From JACCZX01 sp963807155 (lineage in GTDB: Bacteria > Pseudomonadota > Gammaproteobacteria > Burkholderiales > Burkholderiaceae_F): a DNA stretch of 64,000 bases. The stretch spans positions 62,001-126,000 of the forward strand of contig CAWEAZ010000032.1 in assembly GCA_963807155.1 (NCBI GenBank). The letters run 5' to 3'. Position numbers and translations under genes: made by a program. The notes beneath the pieces were generated by a model. It did not search any database. It saw only the letters and a list, made by a program, of their open reading frames with translations, and was not told the DNA's origin. Shown in pieces: positions 36,856 through 46,790 of this stretch; position 1 is the stretch's first letter; the number at the start of each line of letters is the position of its first letter.

Positions 36856-37935
36856 TCACGTCGCATTGACGCGGTACATGTCGCCATCGACCTTGCGCTC
36901 AAGCTTGCCCTCGTACCACAGCGCATGTAAGTGCGCGAGCGCTTCACCTAGCGCAAACGTCATCTGGTGCAGATCGAGCTGACGCTTGAACAGCACCGGC
37001 ACGATGCTCGCTGCAGTCTGCGGAGTAGCACAGGCGGCAAGCACTTCATCCAGCCGGTCCGCATGATGACGATGCTGCTGCCCGATTCGCTGATGCAATC
37101 CTATGAACGGTTTGCCGTGCGACGGCAGCACCAGCGTGTCGGCCGGCAGCATCAGCAGCCGGTCGAGCGAGCGCAAGTAGCGCGGCAATGGGTCGGCTTC
37201 GGGCTCGAGATCGAACACGCTGACGTTGGTCGAGATGCGCGGCAGCACCATGTCGCCAGCGACGAGCAGCCGATCATCTTCACAATAGAGCGACGCATGT
37301 TCAGGCGCGTGACCGAAGCCAATGATGATGCGAAAGATGCGCTTCGCGTGCGCCGGCCCAATCGCAATCTCATCGCCTTCGTGGATCCGATGAAAGCTTC
37401 GTGGCACCGCCGGGACGAGCCCCGGGTAGTACCCCGAGCCGCGCTCGCGCACCTGCTGCAGCGCCTCGCCGTCGCTCAAGCCGTTGCGCGCGAAATGCTG
37501 TGCGGCTGATTCGCCGCTGATGTTGTCACCGCCACCGGCCGAAAGGTAGCGTCCGAACGCATACTCGGTAGCGGTCATCCAGAGTCGCACCGTCCAGCGC
37601 TGCTGATCGCCGCCTGCCGTTAACCAGTGCGCAAGGCCGAAGTGATCGGGATGAAAATGCGTGCAGACAACTCGCAGCAACGGTTTGCCGGCAAATACGC
37701 CATCGAACAATTTTTCCCACGCCTGCTTGGTGGCCTTGCTCGTGATGCCGCAATCGATCAACGTGTAGCCAGCGTGCCCGTCGATCTCGTCGTCGAGCAC
37801 CCATAAGTTGATGTGATCCAGCGCGAACGGCAGCGGCATACGCACCCAATGCACGCCCGGGCGCAGCGTCTGCCAAGTGCCCAGCTCGGGGATGTCAGCC
37901 CACGGATATTGAAGCTCGTGTTCGCCTGGATTCAT
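36856..37935 (-). CDS. MBL-fold metallo-hydrolase
   Basis: A 359-residue metallo-beta-lactamase-fold protein with the zinc motif VCTHFHPDHFGLAHW, the later metal ligands in GFGHAPEHASLY and VAGDMVLP, and LVLPSHGKPF. It has a helical C-terminal domain (QMTFALGEALAHLHAL). Related proteins are thioesterases or glyoxalase II-like hydrolases. It starts 1 bp after the recQ stop on the same strand. I chose ATG 37935, since the longer frame overlaps recQ. Confidence 0.85.
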   Translation of the reverse strand: MNPGEHELQYPWADIPELGTWQTLRPGVHWVRMPLPFALDHINLWVLDDEIDGHAGYTLIDCGITSKATKQAWEKLFDGVFAGKPLLRVVCTHFHPDHFGLAHWLTAGGDQQRWTVRLWMTATEYAFGRYLSAGGGDNISGESAAQHFARNGLSDGEALQQVRERGSGYYPGLVPAVPRSFHRIHEGDEIAIGPAHAKRIFRIIIGFGHAPEHASLYCEDDRLLVAGDMVLPRISTNVSVFDLEPEADPLPRYLRSLDRLLMLPADTLVLPSHGKPFIGLHQRIGQQHRHHADRLDEVLAACATPQTAASIVPVLFKRQLDLHQMTFALGEALAHLHALWYEGKLERKVDGDMYRVNAT

Positions 37936-37936
37936 C

Positions 37937-39751
37937 TCACGCGCGGGCAGCCAGTTGGGCCAGCAAACTTTCTCCATAGCTTGCCAGCTTCTTCTCGCCG
38001 ATTCCGGAGATAGTGCGCAACTCGCCGAGTGACCGAGGTCGCACCTGCGCAATCGCCCTCAATGTGCCATCGTGAAACACAACGAAGGCAGGTACCCCAT
38101 GTTGTTTCGCCACCTGTGCACGCCAGGTGCGCAACTGCTCGAATATCGGATCGTCAGCCATTGCAGCCGCGGCACGCCGCTTTGCCGGACGGCGGCGGGG
38201 CTGCGCAACTTGCTGCCTCAATTCGATCGTGCGTTCTCCGCGCAGCACCGCCCGGCTGGCGTCGGTCAGCCGTAGGACGTTGAAGGTCGCGTGATCCACT
38301 TCGACGATATGTTGTGCAACCAGGTGGCGCAGCAACAGACGCCACTCGCCTTCCGACAATTCCGTACCTATGCCGAACGTCGATAGTCGCTCGTGGCCGA
38401 ACTTCGCGACTTTCTCCGTTTGCTTTCCGCGCAGAACGTCGATGATGTGGGTCGCGGCGAAGCCGAAGCCGCTACCGCGCTCGCAGCGGTAAATGCACGA
38501 CAACAGCTTGCGCGCGGATTCGGTCGCGTCGACTCTCTGCGGCGGCGTCAGGCAGTTGTCGCAATTGCCGCACGGTTGGCTTGCTTCACCAAAATAGGAA
38601 AGCAAGCGCACGCGCCTGCAATCGGCTGCCTCTGCAAGCCCCAGCATCGCGTCGAGCTTGGCGCCGGAAAGCCGCTTGTACGTCGCATCGGCTTCGGACA
38701 TTTCAATCAGACGACGTTGTTGCACGACGTCGGCCAGACCGTACGTCATCCAAGCGTCGGCCGGCTCGCCATCGCGACCGGCACGTCCCGTTTCCTGAAA
38801 ATAGCCTTCGATGCTTCTTGGCATATCCAGATGCGCCACGAAACGCACATCGGGCTTGTCGATGCCCATGCCGAACGCGATCGTTGCGACCATGACGCGT
38901 CCGTCTTCCTGCAGGAACTCGCTCTGATTCGCCGAGCGTGACGCAGCGTCCATTCCGGCGTGATACGGCAACGCCGGAACGTCGCTGGCGCGAAGAAACT
39001 CCGCGACTTCATCGACGGTGTTACGCGCCAGACAGTAGACGATGCCAGCATCTGCAGGATGCTCGTCACGGATGAAGCGAAGCAGTTGATCCCGCGGATC
39101 GCGCTTTTCGATGATTCGATATCGAATGTTGGGTCGATCGAAGCTCGCGACGAAAGTGCGCGGCTCAACGAGCAACCGGTCGGCGATTTCATCGCGCGTT
39201 GGAACATCGGCCGTCGCCGTCAAAGCAATACGCGGCACGGTTGCAAAGCGCTCGCGCAATATGGCGAGCTGTCCGTATTCGGGCCGGAAGTCGTGTCCCC
39301 ATTGTGAAACGCAGTGCGCCTCGTCGATCGCGAACAGCGCGATCCCCGCAGTTCGTTGCACATCGCTGAGTAGCCGCTGACAGCGCTCGCCCGTCAGACG
39401 TTCGGGCGCGATGTAAACCAGGTCGAGCTCGCCGGCACGCATGCGACGCTCGACCAAGGCGGCATCGGCTGAGGACAGGCTTGAATTCAGAACCGCGGCG
39501 CGCACGCCTGTTTCCTCGAGCGCCATCACCTGATCCTGCATCAGGGCAATCAATGGCGACACGACGATGCCGACTCCCGCGCGCAGCATCGCCGGAATCT
39601 GATACGTCAGTGACTTGCCGCCACCGGTGGGCATCAGCACGAGTGCATCACCACCGCTGAGCACGTGCTCGATGACCTGCGCCTGGAAGCCGCGAAAGCT
39701 GTCGTAGCCAAATGTGTTTTTCAGAACGGACTGTGCGGTGTGAGCGAGCAT
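37937..39751 (-). CDS. recQ: ATP-dependent DNA helicase RecQ
   Basis: An intact 604-residue 3'-5' helicase. Motifs are VLMPTGGGKSLTYQIPA (I), FAIDEAHCVSQWGHDFRPEY (II), ALTATADV (III) and YFQETGRAGRDGEP (VI). The RQC zinc cluster follows (CRRVRLLSYFGEASQPCGNC), then an HRDC domain at the C-terminus (HGVPAFVVFHDGTLRAIAQV). I chose ATG 39751 (MLAHTAQSVL), matching the normal RecQ N-terminus. It works in recombination and replication-fork repair. Confidence 0.95.
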   Translation of the reverse strand: MLAHTAQSVLKNTFGYDSFRGFQAQVIEHVLSGGDALVLMPTGGGKSLTYQIPAMLRAGVGIVVSPLIALMQDQVMALEETGVRAAVLNSSLSSADAALVERRMRAGELDLVYIAPERLTGERCQRLLSDVQRTAGIALFAIDEAHCVSQWGHDFRPEYGQLAILRERFATVPRIALTATADVPTRDEIADRLLVEPRTFVASFDRPNIRYRIIEKRDPRDQLLRFIRDEHPADAGIVYCLARNTVDEVAEFLRASDVPALPYHAGMDAASRSANQSEFLQEDGRVMVATIAFGMGIDKPDVRFVAHLDMPRSIEGYFQETGRAGRDGEPADAWMTYGLADVVQQRRLIEMSEADATYKRLSGAKLDAMLGLAEAADCRRVRLLSYFGEASQPCGNCDNCLTPPQRVDATESARKLLSCIYRCERGSGFGFAATHIIDVLRGKQTEKVAKFGHERLSTFGIGTELSEGEWRLLLRHLVAQHIVEVDHATFNVLRLTDASRAVLRGERTIELRQQVAQPRRRPAKRRAAAAMADDPIFEQLRTWRAQVAKQHGVPAFVVFHDGTLRAIAQVRPRSLGELRTISGIGEKKLASYGESLLAQLAARA

Positions 39752-39816
39752 CAGCCAAGCGTACCGCGGGGCGCTAACATCGCTGTATTCCCAGTCAACG
39801 AGCGATTCAACCGCCC

Positions 39817-40245
39817 ATGAACACGACGAACGCAAGTGAAGCGATTCCGTCATCGCAGGCCTTCACGATGGTCGGCGTGACGTACGGCTTGTATGGCCTC
39901 GGCCTGTTTCTGTTTTGGTCCGTGCTAATCGGCGTAATCATCGCCTATGTGAAGCGTCGGGATGTACCAGAGTTGCTGGCATCGCATTACCGCTGGCTCA
40001 TCAGCACATTTTGGTGGTGGCTCGTTGCGTGGACCGTGATCATCGGCGCGATGCTCACGGTGATGATTCCGCACGCGATCGATATCGAGAGCGCGGTGCA
40101 GTCGGGTCAGTATTTCAATATTCCGTGGGAGCTGATCGGCGCGGCCGTACTGGGCGGTTTGGGTGTAGCAATCGTCTGGCTATGGGTCTTGTATCGGTTG
40201 ATCCGCGGCGCGATCCGCTTGTCCGACGGCCGGGCCGCACCCTAA
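39817..40245 (+). CDS. DUF4870-like small membrane protein
   Basis: A 142-residue protein with about three hydrophobic helices: YGLYGLGLFLFWSVLIGVII, FWWWLVAWTVIIGAMLTVMI and AAVLGGLGVAIVWLWVLYRL. Between them is VKRRDVPELLASHYRW, a pattern of the DUF4870/Tic20-like family of unknown function. It is divergent from recQ and ends 14 bp before the isovaleryl-CoA dehydrogenase gene. Confidence 0.75.
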   Translation: MNTTNASEAIPSSQAFTMVGVTYGLYGLGLFLFWSVLIGVIIAYVKRRDVPELLASHYRWLISTFWWWLVAWTVIIGAMLTVMIPHAIDIESAVQSGQYFNIPWELIGAAVLGGLGVAIVWLWVLYRLIRGAIRLSDGRAAP

Positions 40246-40259
40246 CGCCTGAGCTTTCT

Positions 40260-41438
40260 ATGCAATTGCCCGGACTCGACTTTCATCTCGGCGAAGACGT
40301 CGACGCATTGCGCGACGCCGTGCGCGATTTCGCGCAGTCAGAGATCGCACCGCGCGCCGCCGAGATCGATCGGACCGATCAGTTTCCAATGGATCTGTGG
40401 CGCAAGATGGGCGAGCTCGGTGTATTGGGAATTACCGTCGAGGAAGAATACGGCGGCGCGAAGCTCGGGTACCTGGCGCACATCGTTGCGATGGAAGAGA
40501 TTTCGCGCGCCAGCGCATCGGTGGGATTGTCGTATGGCGCGCATTCGAACTTGTGCGTCAACCAGATCCGGCGCAACGGCAATGCACAGCAACGAAAAAA
40601 ATATCTGCCCAAGCTCGTCAGCGGCGAACACGTTGGCGCGCTCGCGATGAGCGAGCCCAACGCGGGTTCTGACGTCGTCAGCATGCGCCTGCGGGCCGAT
40701 GCGAAGGGCGATCACTTCGTCTTGAACGGAACGAAGATGTGGATCACCAACGGTCCCGATTGCGACGTGCTCGTCGTCTACGGTAAGACCGATCCGGAAA
40801 TGGGCGCGCGCGGCATGACGACCTTCATCGTCGAAAAAGGAATGAAAGGATTTTCGGTCGCACAGAAACTCGACAAGCTCGGCATGCGCGGCTCGCACAC
40901 GGGTGAGCTCGTCTTCAACAATGTCGAGGTGCCGGTCGAGAACGTCCTCGGTGAAGAAGGCGGTGGTGCTCGGGTGCTGATGTCGGGCCTCGACTTCGAG
41001 CGTGCGGTGCTCTCCGGCGGCCCACTCGGCATCATGAGCGCGTGCATGGATGCCGTGCTGCCGTACGTCCATGAGCGCAAGCAGTTCGGGCAGTCGATCG
41101 GCGAGTTCCAGTTGATGCAGGGCAAGCTCGCCGACATGTACACAACGATGATGGCGTGTCGTGCGTACGTCTACGAAGTCGGTCGCGCTTGCGATCGCGC
41201 AACTCCCGACACGATGCGAGCGCTACGCAAGGACGCCGCCGGTGCGATTCTGTATTCGGCCGAGAAAGCGACTTGGATGGCCGGCGAAGCGATACAGGCG
41301 CTTGGGGGTAACGGCTACGTCAACGACTATCCGACCGGCCGCTTATGGCGCGACGCGAAGCTGTACGAGATCGGCGCCGGGACCAGTGAGATTCGAAGAA
41401 TGCTGATTGGCCGTGAATTGTTCGCGGAGACGATGTAA
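40260..41438 (+). CDS. ivd: Isovaleryl-CoA dehydrogenase
   Basis: A 392-residue FAD acyl-CoA dehydrogenase. Typical features are ALAMSEPNAGSDVVSMRLRA, WITNGPDCDVLVVYGKTD, and the catalytic glutamate in the IVD-specific position SGLDFERAVLSGGPLG rather than near the C-terminus. The end QALGGNGYVNDYPTGRLWRD is also typical. It oxidises isovaleryl-CoA to 3-methylcrotonyl-CoA in leucine degradation. The remaining leucine-pathway genes are not in the window, except a thiolase 3.5 kb downstream. Confidence 0.92.
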   Translation: MQLPGLDFHLGEDVDALRDAVRDFAQSEIAPRAAEIDRTDQFPMDLWRKMGELGVLGITVEEEYGGAKLGYLAHIVAMEEISRASASVGLSYGAHSNLCVNQIRRNGNAQQRKKYLPKLVSGEHVGALAMSEPNAGSDVVSMRLRADAKGDHFVLNGTKMWITNGPDCDVLVVYGKTDPEMGARGMTTFIVEKGMKGFSVAQKLDKLGMRGSHTGELVFNNVEVPVENVLGEEGGGARVLMSGLDFERAVLSGGPLGIMSACMDAVLPYVHERKQFGQSIGEFQLMQGKLADMYTTMMACRAYVYEVGRACDRATPDTMRALRKDAAGAILYSAEKATWMAGEAIQALGGNGYVNDYPTGRLWRDAKLYEIGAGTSEIRRMLIGRELFAETM

Positions 41439-42465
41439 TTGCAAGCAGCCGTGACTGCGGTATCGAGGGACGATAAACCGTCACTCGACAACACCACCGA
41501 TCGAGCACGCGTTGCCGATTTCTGGTCGGCTTATTGTCGTGCGTCGAAGCTTTCGGAAAACACGCCGTACCAGGCATGGTATTTCGGCGACAGCCCGCAA
41601 CTCGCACGTCAACTGGTTGAGCTGGTGCTTCACGGACCCAAGCGAGCGACCGCCGGACTCGGTTGGGTGGCCGATGCACTTCCACATACGGCCGCCGTGC
41701 CCGATGGCTATAGCGTCGTGACTGAAATCGACGGCACGCCGCGCGGGGTGATACGGACAACCAGTCTCGAGCGCCGCAAATTTGTCCGACGTCGACGCGG
41801 CATTTGCCTGGGACGAAGGCGAAGGAGATCGCACGCTGGACGACTGGAAGCGCGGCCACTGGAGTTATTTCAGCCGCGAGTGCGAGTCGCTCGGTCGGCC
41901 AATGAGCGAAGACGCAGAGGTATGTCTCGAACGGTTCGAATTGCTGTACCCGTTCGAGTGCGCGTTGAATCCGGTTGACTGCGGTCCGCGGATTGTGCCG
42001 GGCTACATTCCTGGAGGCCTCGCGGCAAGCTGCGCATTGCAGACTCACTACTACGCGCTCCACCATGGCTTCGGCGCGATATTTGAAGCTGGCCGCCTGG
42101 CGGATATTGGCGTATTCCTCGACCGCTACGATGCTGCGCGTGACGGCATCTGGCTTTTGGTCGACGGCGGCCGCGTGCAAGGATCGATTGTGATTGACGG
42201 AGGCGGCCAGCAGCGCGGTGCGGCGCAGCTGCGCTGGTTTATCGTGAGCGAAGAGTTGCGAGGCCGCGACTGGGGCCAACGCCTGATGTCGGCCGCGATG
42301 GAGTTTTGCCGCACACGATTCACCACTGTTTATTTGCACACGTTCGCCGGACTGAACGCGGCTCGTCGGTTGTATGAACGGCACGGCTTTCAACTGATCA
42401 GCGAGCGTTCGAGCACAGAGTGGGGACCGGCCGTCCTCGATCAGCACTTTGAATGGAGTAGATGA
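41439..42465 (+). CDS. ASCH domain protein joined in frame to a GNAT acetyltransferase (one indel)
   Basis: The first part is an ASCH domain (about 165 residues): ARVADFWSAYCRASKLSE, PKRATAGLGWVADA, and after an indel near 41775 VDAAFAWDEGEGDRTLDDWK and CLERFELLYP. The same frame then runs without a stop into a GNAT domain with HYYALHHGFGAIFEAGRLAD, FIVSEELRGRDWGQRLMSAA and TFAGLNAARRLYERHGFQLI. ASCH domains are RNA-binding-like; GNATs use acetyl-CoA. An undetected indel near 41960 could instead separate two adjacent genes. Confidence 0.72.
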
Positions 42466-43110
42466 ATGTTGGGCTTGACCACCGATCGCCTCGCGTTGTT
42501 TACATTGGCATCGCTCGTTCTAGCGGCTACGCCGGGCCCGGTCTGGCTGTACCTGATCTCGCGCACGCTCGCGCAGGGCCGGCGCGCCGGCTATTTTTCA
42601 ATGTTCGGTGTGGCGGCCGGACTTTCGTTGCATGCAACATTCGCTGCGTTTGGACTGACCGTTGTCCTGCTCGCCGTGCCGTTCGCGTTTGATGCGATCA
42701 AATTGGCGGGCGCCGCATATTTGCTGTGGCTTGCCTATACGACGGTGCGCGGCGCAGGGTTCACTTTCACGCCTCAGCCGCTCGAGCCGGTGCGCGACCG
42801 CGTGCTGCTGCGTCAGGCATTCATCGCCGCCGTCATTAACCCGAAGGTGGCGGTGTTTTATCTGTCGCTCTTCCCGCAATTTGTCGACCCGACTACAGGA
42901 CCCGTGCTCGCCCAGAGCTTGCTGCTCGGTGCGATTCAGGTTGGCACTGCGGCGTTGATGGATATCGCACTGGTGACCGTGGCCGGGGTTCTCGCAGCAT
43001 GGTTTGCGCAAAGACCCTTGTGGTTACAGGTCCAGCGCTGGTTTCTGGGCAGCGCCTTCGGCGTGCTGGCGGTGTGGCTGACGCTGACGCCGCGGCAAAG
43101 CTCAGACTGA
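42466..43110 (+). CDS. LysE/RhtB family translocator
   Basis: A 214-residue membrane protein of the LysE/RhtB amino-acid exporter family. It has the conserved N-terminal LAATPGPVWLYLISRTLAQGR and central FIAAVINPKVAVFYLSLFPQ, with about six membrane segments. Substrates in the family are lysine, arginine, homoserine or threonine; this one is not assignable. It begins directly after the GNAT stop codon. Confidence 0.9.
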   Translation: MLGLTTDRLALFTLASLVLAATPGPVWLYLISRTLAQGRRAGYFSMFGVAAGLSLHATFAAFGLTVVLLAVPFAFDAIKLAGAAYLLWLAYTTVRGAGFTFTPQPLEPVRDRVLLRQAFIAAVINPKVAVFYLSLFPQFVDPTTGPVLAQSLLLGAIQVGTAALMDIALVTVAGVLAAWFAQRPLWLQVQRWFLGSAFGVLAVWLTLTPRQSSD

Positions 43111-43133
43111 TGCCGCGAATGTGAACTCATTCG

Positions 43134-44978
43134 ATGCTTCGGTCGATGCGATCAGCTTCGACCGCTCGATGCCGTCGCCCGCTGGCGATTGCGCGCGCGA
43201 TTCTCGATGGGTTTGATAACCACTATCGCCGCTTTCGGTATGTCGCACAGCAGGCGAAGGCGCTATTCGAGGATGGCAATTGGCACGCGATACGCGAGCG
43301 TGCTCGTGAACGCATCGACTTTTACGACTTGCGCGTTACTGAAGCGGCAACCACCATTGAGCGCAATTTCGATCTCGATTCGCTGACCGAGGCCGAACAC
43401 GATGCCCTCTGGCAGGCGGTCAAGCAAAACTTCGTTGCTTTGCTGGCCGACCATCGACAGCCGGAGTGCGCTGAGACGTTTTTCAACTCGGTTTGTACCA
43501 AGCTGCTGCACCGTGATTACTTTCACAACCGCTTTATTTTCGTGCGGCCGGGCGTGGCAACCGAGTACATGGATTCCGACCCGCCGTCGTACCGGAGCTA
43601 CTACCCGGCAACCGACGGCCTGAAGAGAGTTCTGCGAAGAATCATCATCGACTTCGGCTTGGCGTGCCCGTGGGAAGACGTCGAGCGCGACATCCAACGC
43701 GTGATGCGCGCGGTTGTCGATGCGCACCGCGCAGGGGCCGCATTCAAGCGGCCCTGGCACGTCGAGCCCGACTTTCAGCTGCAAGTTCTTTCGAACCTGT
43801 TCTTCCGCAACAAGGCCGCATACATCGTCGGCCGCGTGGTCAACGGCACCCGCATCACACCGGTGGCAGTGCCAATTCTGCGCAATTCCAACGGAGCGTT
43901 GTACATCGACAGTGCGCTTTTCACCGCTGATTTGATGACGGTACTGTTTTCTTTTACGCACGCCTATTTCTTGGTCGACATGGAGGCGCCGGCAGCCTAC
44001 GTCGAATTTTTGCGCTCAATTCTTCCGGTCAAACCAAGCTCGGAGCTCTACACGAGCGTCGGCCTGGCAAAGCAGGGCAAGACACTTTTTTACCGCGACT
44101 TTCTGCACCATCTGAAGCACTCGTACGATCAATTCGTTGCTGCGCCCGGCATCAAAGGGCTGGTGATGACCGTATTCACACTGCCGTCGTACCCGTACGT
44201 GTTCAAGCTGATTAAGGATGTGATTCCGCATCCCAAAGACACCGACCGGCCGCAGGTGATGGCTAAGTATCGGTTGGTCAAGCTTCACGACCGGGTCGGC
44301 CGCATGGCGGACACGTGGGAGTATTCGCAAGTAACACTGCCGCGCTCGCGCTTCTCGACGCCGCTGCTGCGCGAATTGCTAGCCGATTGCCCGAGCATTG
44401 TCGAAGTTGACGACAAGACCGTGTTGATCAAGCATGTCTACATCGAGCGGCGTCTGACACCGCTTAATATTTATCTCACCCATGCCACCGACGAAGAACT
44501 TGAGCACGCGGTGTTCGAGTACGGTAACGCGATCAAGGACTTGGCTGCAGCCAATATCTTCCCCGGCGATATGCTGTACAAGAACTTCGGTGTCACGCGC
44601 CTGAACCGCGTGGTGTTCTACGACTACGACGAGATCGAGTACATGACCACGTGCGAATTCCGTTCAGTGCCGCTGGCTCGCAACGACGAAGACGAAATGT
44701 CCAACGAAGCTTGGTACGCGGTTGGCGCGCACGACATGTTTCCCGAAAAATGGGGCACATTTCTGCTCGGCGATGATCGCATCCGCGCCGCCTTTGTCAG
44801 ACACCATGCGGATTTGCTGACACCGGCTTTCTGGAATTCGCGCAAACAGAAGATTCAGGCCGGGCAGTTGGAGAGCGTCTTTCCTTATCCCCAGGACTTG
44901 CGATTCAATGTGCGCTTTGCGAAGCGTCATGCGTCAAAATCCGGTTTCTCCATGCCTAACCTAGTGAACGCGCCATGA
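43134..44978 (+). CDS. aceK: Isocitrate dehydrogenase kinase/phosphatase AceK
   Basis: A bifunctional enzyme of about 600 residues that phosphorylates isocitrate dehydrogenase to divert carbon into the glyoxylate shunt. Recognised by ILDGFDNHYRRFRYVAQQAK, LHRDYFHNRFIFVRPGVATE, the ATP site region APGIKGLVMTVF, VFKLIKDVIPHPK and KNFGVTRLNRVVFYDYDEIE. The first ~15 residues look out of frame: a GTG at 43122 (VNSFDASVDAISFD) with an indel near 43175 is an alternative start. Overlaps the thiolase gene by 4 bp. Confidence 0.93.
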   Translation: MLRSMRSASTARCRRPLAIARAILDGFDNHYRRFRYVAQQAKALFEDGNWHAIRERARERIDFYDLRVTEAATTIERNFDLDSLTEAEHDALWQAVKQNFVALLADHRQPECAETFFNSVCTKLLHRDYFHNRFIFVRPGVATEYMDSDPPSYRSYYPATDGLKRVLRRIIIDFGLACPWEDVERDIQRVMRAVVDAHRAGAAFKRPWHVEPDFQLQVLSNLFFRNKAAYIVGRVVNGTRITPVAVPILRNSNGALYIDSALFTADLMTVLFSFTHAYFLVDMEAPAAYVEFLRSILPVKPSSELYTSVGLAKQGKTLFYRDFLHHLKHSYDQFVAAPGIKGLVMTVFTLPSYPYVFKLIKDVIPHPKDTDRPQVMAKYRLVKLHDRVGRMADTWEYSQVTLPRSRFSTPLLRELLADCPSIVEVDDKTVLIKHVYIERRLTPLNIYLTHATDEELEHAVFEYGNAIKDLAAANIFPGDMLYKNFGVTRLNRVVFYDYDEIEYMTTCEFRSVPLARNDEDEMSNEAWYAVGAHDMFPEKWGTFLLGDDRIRAAFVRHHADLLTPAFWNSRKQKIQAGQLESVFPYPQDLRFNVRFAKRHASKSGFSMPNLVNAP

Positions 44979-46156
44979 ACGATCCGATCGTCATTGTCTC
45001 GGCGGCCCGTACGCCTATTGGTGGCCTGCTCGGTGACTTCTCGTCGCTGCAAGCACACCAGCTCGGTGCCGTTGCGATCAAGGCCGCTGTCGAGCGTGCC
45101 GGCATCGCAGGCGATGCGGTTGACGAAGCCCTGATGGGCTGTTGTCTGATGGCCGGCCAGGGCCAGGCACCCGCGCGTCAGGCGGTGCTCGGTGCCGGGC
45201 TGCCGCAGTCGGTGGGTGCGGTGACACTGTCGAAGATGTGCGGCTCGGGTATGCGCGCGATGATGTTCGCGCACGACATGCTCGCGGCAGGCAGCGCCGA
45301 CGTAGTCGTCGCCGGCGGCATGGAGAGCATGACCAACGCCCCGCACTTGCTGGTCAACGCGCGCAAGGGCTATCGGTATGGCGCGGTAACGACATTCGAT
45401 CACATGGCGCTCGACGGGCTCGAAGATGCGTATCAACGCGGCAAAGCGATGGGCGTGTTCGCCGAGGACTGCGTCGCGAAATACTGCTTCACGCGCGAGC
45501 AGCAGGACGAGTTTGCGATCGCGTCAACCGAACGCGCGATCAAGGCGAACAACGACGGCAGCTTCGCGTGGGAAATCGCACCGGTCTCGGTCGCCGGCAA
45601 GGGTGGCAGCGTTGAAGTGAACAAGGATGAGCAGCCGTTCAAAGCCAAGCTCGACAAGATTCGCGGCTTGAAACCCGCGTTCAAGAAAGACGGCACGATC
45701 ACTGCGGCGAACGCTTCGTCGATCTCGGACGGTGCGGCAGCGTTGGTGATGATGCGGCAGTCGACCGCCGACAACGGCGCTGCGCGGCCGGTTGCGCGCG
45801 TGCTCGGACACACGGTCCACGCCGCCGCGCCCGAATGGTTTTCGACGGCACCGATCGGCGCTATCGAAAAGCTGCTGAAAAGAATCGGCTGGAAGACCAG
45901 CGACGTCGACCTATGGGAAATCAACGAGGCGTTCGCTGCGGTGACGATGGCCGCGATGAACGAATTGAAGCTGCCGCATAACAAGGTCAACGTGCATGGC
46001 GGCGCCTGCGCGCTGGGTCACCCGATCGGCGCATCAGGTGCCCGCATTGTCACGACTCTGCTCGGCGCGTTGAAGAAAACGGGGGGCAAGCGCGGTGTCG
46101 CGGCACTTTGCATCGGCGGCGGCGAAGCCACTGCAATGGCAATCGAACTTATCTAA
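44975..46156 (+). CDS. Acetyl-CoA C-acyltransferase (thiolase)
   Basis: A 393-residue thiolase. The nucleophilic cysteine is in LSKMCGSGMRAMM, the histidine in GGACALGHPIGASGARIV and the second cysteine in ALCIGGGEATAMA. Biosynthetic and degradative acetoacetyl-CoA thiolases share these motifs. Its position between aceK and a LysE gene, near isovaleryl-CoA dehydrogenase, suggests acetyl-CoA/leucine catabolism feeding the glyoxylate shunt; that link is inference. Confidence 0.93.
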   Translation: MNDPIVIVSAARTPIGGLLGDFSSLQAHQLGAVAIKAAVERAGIAGDAVDEALMGCCLMAGQGQAPARQAVLGAGLPQSVGAVTLSKMCGSGMRAMMFAHDMLAAGSADVVVAGGMESMTNAPHLLVNARKGYRYGAVTTFDHMALDGLEDAYQRGKAMGVFAEDCVAKYCFTREQQDEFAIASTERAIKANNDGSFAWEIAPVSVAGKGGSVEVNKDEQPFKAKLDKIRGLKPAFKKDGTITAANASSISDGAAALVMMRQSTADNGAARPVARVLGHTVHAAAPEWFSTAPIGAIEKLLKRIGWKTSDVDLWEINEAFAAVTMAAMNELKLPHNKVNVHGGACALGHPIGASGARIVTTLLGALKKTGGKRGVAALCIGGGEATAMAIELI

Positions 46157-46157
46157 C

Positions 46158-46790
46158 ATGTTCGGTACGCATGATCTGCCGTTGTTTGTTGCGACCGCGC
46201 TGGTGCTGAATGCGACGCCAGGTGTCGACATGCTATTCACCCTGAGCCGCACTTTGCAGCATGGATGGCGAACCGGAATGGCCGCAGCGCTCGGAATCAC
46301 AGCCGGATGTGTCGTTCACACGGTTGCCGCGGCACTCGGGCTCGCGGCGTTGCTGGCCACGTCGGCACTAGCGTTTAGCTGCGATAAAGTGGCTCGGCGC
46401 GGCGTACTTGCTCTGGCTCGCTTGGGGCATGCTGCGAGCGTCGGTGCGCGACGCGGAGCCCATTCTTGCAGCGTCGCCGCCAACACCATCAACGCGTGTT
46501 TTCGCGCAAGGATTCTTGACCAACGTGCTGAATCCGAAGGTCGCTTTGTTTTTCCTCGCCCTTTTGCCGCAATTCATTTCGGCCGATGCGCCCGAATAAG
46601 ACCAGTCGCGTTCTTGTTTCTCGGCGCGGTATTTATCGTCGGCGGCGCTCTGTTTCTATTCGCGCTGGTTGCACTCGCGCATCGGATGCGCGCGTTCGGC
46701 GCAAGCCGCGTAACGCGGCGCTTGTTGAACGCGATCGGCGGGGCACTGTTTGCTGCGCTGGCCGTACGATTGGTGCAGGCGGAGCGCTAA
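46158..46790 (+). CDS. LysE/RhtB family translocator, frameshifted
   Basis: A second LysE-type exporter of about 210 residues. LPLFVATALVLNATPGVDML is the family N-terminus. Indels near 46382 and 46598 shift the frame through YLLWLAWGMLRASV, LTNVLNPKVALFFLALLPQF and FLFLGAVFIVGGALFLFA. It starts 1 bp after the thiolase stop and its TAA overlaps the next ATG (TAATG). It is only distantly similar to the LysE protein at 42466-43110. Confidence 0.82.
   Translation: MFGTHDLPLFVATALVLNATPGVDMLFTLSRTLQHGWRTGMAAALGITAGCVVHTVAAALGLAALLATSALAFSCDKVARRGVLALARLGHAASVGARRGAHSCSVAANTINACFRARILDQRAESEGRFVFPRPFAAIHFGRCARIRPVAFLFLGAVFIVGGALFLFALVALAHRMRAFGASRVTRRLLNAIGGALFAALAVRLVQAER

Noticed and set aside
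36856..39751. RecQ and MBL hydrolase as a defence system
   Set aside because: RecQ has the complete housekeeping domain set (helicase, RQC zinc, HRDC), and the MBL protein looks metabolic; no other defence genes are nearby.
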